From Flavobacterium faecale (GTDB lineage: Bacteria > Bacteroidota > Bacteroidia > Flavobacteriales > Flavobacteriaceae), in assembly GCF_003076455.1 (NCBI RefSeq), contig NZ_CP020918.1, positions 2,826,001 to 2,890,000 on the forward strand: a stretch of 64,000 bases of DNA, written 5' to 3'. Each line of letters opens with the position of its first letter. Position 1 is the first letter of the stretch. The notes under the pieces were generated by a model. It was not told the origin of the DNA and did no database searches. It was given only the letters and a program-made list of their open reading frames with translations. Position numbers and translations under genes: made by a program. This document shows positions 63,291 to 64,000 of the stretch, one piece after another.

Positions 63291-63929
63291 TTAATTATTA
63301 AAAATATAAGAGATGATGTTGGCTCCCATTTTCAGTGCTTTCTCTCGCACTGCGATGGGGTCGTTATTCACTTCTGCATTTTCCCATCCGTCACCAAGAT
63401 CACATTCGTAGGTGTATAAGAGTACCAAACGATTTTTGACAAAAATGCCAAAAGCCTGCGGACGCTTGCCATCATGCTCGTGAATTTTGGGCAAGCCGTT
63501 GGGGAACGAGTAGGGCTTTTGAAAAATAGGGTGTGTGGCCGGAAGTTCAACTAATGGGTTATTCGGAAATATTTTTTTGATTTCTTTTCGAATATATTGA
63601 TCCAATCCATAATTATCATCAATGTGCAAAAAGCCACCTGAATTTAAATAATCTTGAAGATTTTTCACCTCAGAGTCATTAAAAACCACATTTCCGTGCC
63701 CCGTTAAATGCACAAACGGATAACTAAATAAATTGGGACTCCCAGGTTCAACCGTTGCAGGTTTTAGTTTGAAAGTAGTATTGATGTTGGTATTGCAAAA
63801 CCGAATCAAATTGGGTAATGAGGTTGGATTTGCGTACCAATCACCGCCGCCACTGTATTTCAACAAAGCAACTTCTTGACTGTAACTAGTCAAAGAAAGG
63901 AATAGCAAACCAAAAATAATTTTTTTCAT
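63291..63929 (-). CDS. DUF4159 domain secreted protein
   Basis: 212 residues from the ATG at 63929 (a TTG precedes it directly). A signal peptide (IIFGLLFLSLTSYSQ) is followed by LLKYSGGGDWYANPTSLPNL, YPFVHLTGHGNVVFND, GGFLHIDDNYGLDQYIRKE and LVLLYTYECDLGDGWENAE, the recognisable order of DUF4159 domains, which resemble glutamine amidotransferase-like folds. No activity is established. It lies 45 bp from the AI-2E family gene in the same direction. Confidence 0.88.
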   Translation of the reverse strand: MKKIIFGLLFLSLTSYSQEVALLKYSGGGDWYANPTSLPNLIRFCNTNINTTFKLKPATVEPGSPNLFSYPFVHLTGHGNVVFNDSEVKNLQDYLNSGGFLHIDDNYGLDQYIRKEIKKIFPNNPLVELPATHPIFQKPYSFPNGLPKIHEHDGKRPQAFGIFVKNRLVLLYTYECDLGDGWENAEVNNDPIAVREKALKMGANIISYIFNN

Positions 63930-64000
63930 CAAATACCCGCAATTAAGTGAAAAGCAATATAGTTTTATTATTCGTTAAAAAAGGCAACACTATGACAAGC

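Noticed and set aside
63992..64000. Possible start of a rightward gene (ATG at 63992)
   Set aside because: Only three codons are inside the window, so nothing can be said about it.

Overview
The window looks like a chromosome segment from a member of the Flavobacteriaceae, most likely Flavobacterium or a close relative. The base composition is AT-rich. There is a SusC/SusD pair, several genes have the Bacteroidota-type -7 promoter element TAnnTTTG, and recognisable Shine-Dalgarno sites are scarce. DnaX also lacks the zinc module, as I recall for flavobacterial DnaX. No rRNA, tRNA or CRISPR array was seen.

Layout. (1) 1-16.1 kb, plus strand: a surface or exopolysaccharide cluster. It holds several glycosyltransferases, a Wzy-like polymerase, two acyltransferases, UDP-xylose synthase, Wza, Wzc, a VanZ-like protein and a WcaJ-like initiating transferase. 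It ends in a strong terminator. No Wzx flippase is inside the window and the cluster is cut at the left edge. (2) 16.2-17.4 kb: a gene-free array of hairpin-forming repeats. (3) 17.5-32.1 kb: housekeeping and accessory genes. These include a BlaR1/BlaI-like pair with a phased operator array, an MFS exporter, DUF1684, TatD, TcdA, HAD and DUF2911 proteins, and a tight operon of a PIG-L hydrolase, a 35-residue membrane microprotein and a sodium:solute symporter. dnaX is split by a frameshift at a run of ten A. (4) 33.4-47.8 kb: a polysaccharide utilisation locus with SusC, SusD, a third lipoprotein, a hybrid sensor kinase and a GH2 enzyme. It is interrupted by an IS1182-type element that inserted into the loop of the terminator behind the sus genes. 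(5) 47.9-55.4 kb: a VanX-like dipeptidase, then a minus-strand run with an EEP-family enzyme, a small membrane protein and a five-gene membrane cluster. That cluster has two DUF4407-type paralogues and a transglutaminase-like protein; it is the best candidate here for an undescribed system. (6) 55.5-64 kb: small lipoproteins, a TPR sensor kinase with a NarL-type regulator, uncharacterised secreted or membrane proteins, a THUMP-like methyltransferase, an AI-2E family protein and a DUF4159 protein.

How the genes work together. In the polysaccharide cluster, WcaJ would load the first sugar on undecaprenyl phosphate and the glycosyltransferases would extend it. UDP-xylose would come from the UXS enzyme. 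Wzy would polymerise the repeat, Wzc would set chain length and Wza would export it. In the utilisation locus, SusC/SusD import oligosaccharides that the GH2 enzyme would trim. The IS destroyed the native sus terminator but brought a terminator hairpin of its own about 40 bp inside its left end.

Functions are assigned by reading motifs in translated frames. No database search was possible, so family names for the less familiar proteins are recollections with the stated confidence.
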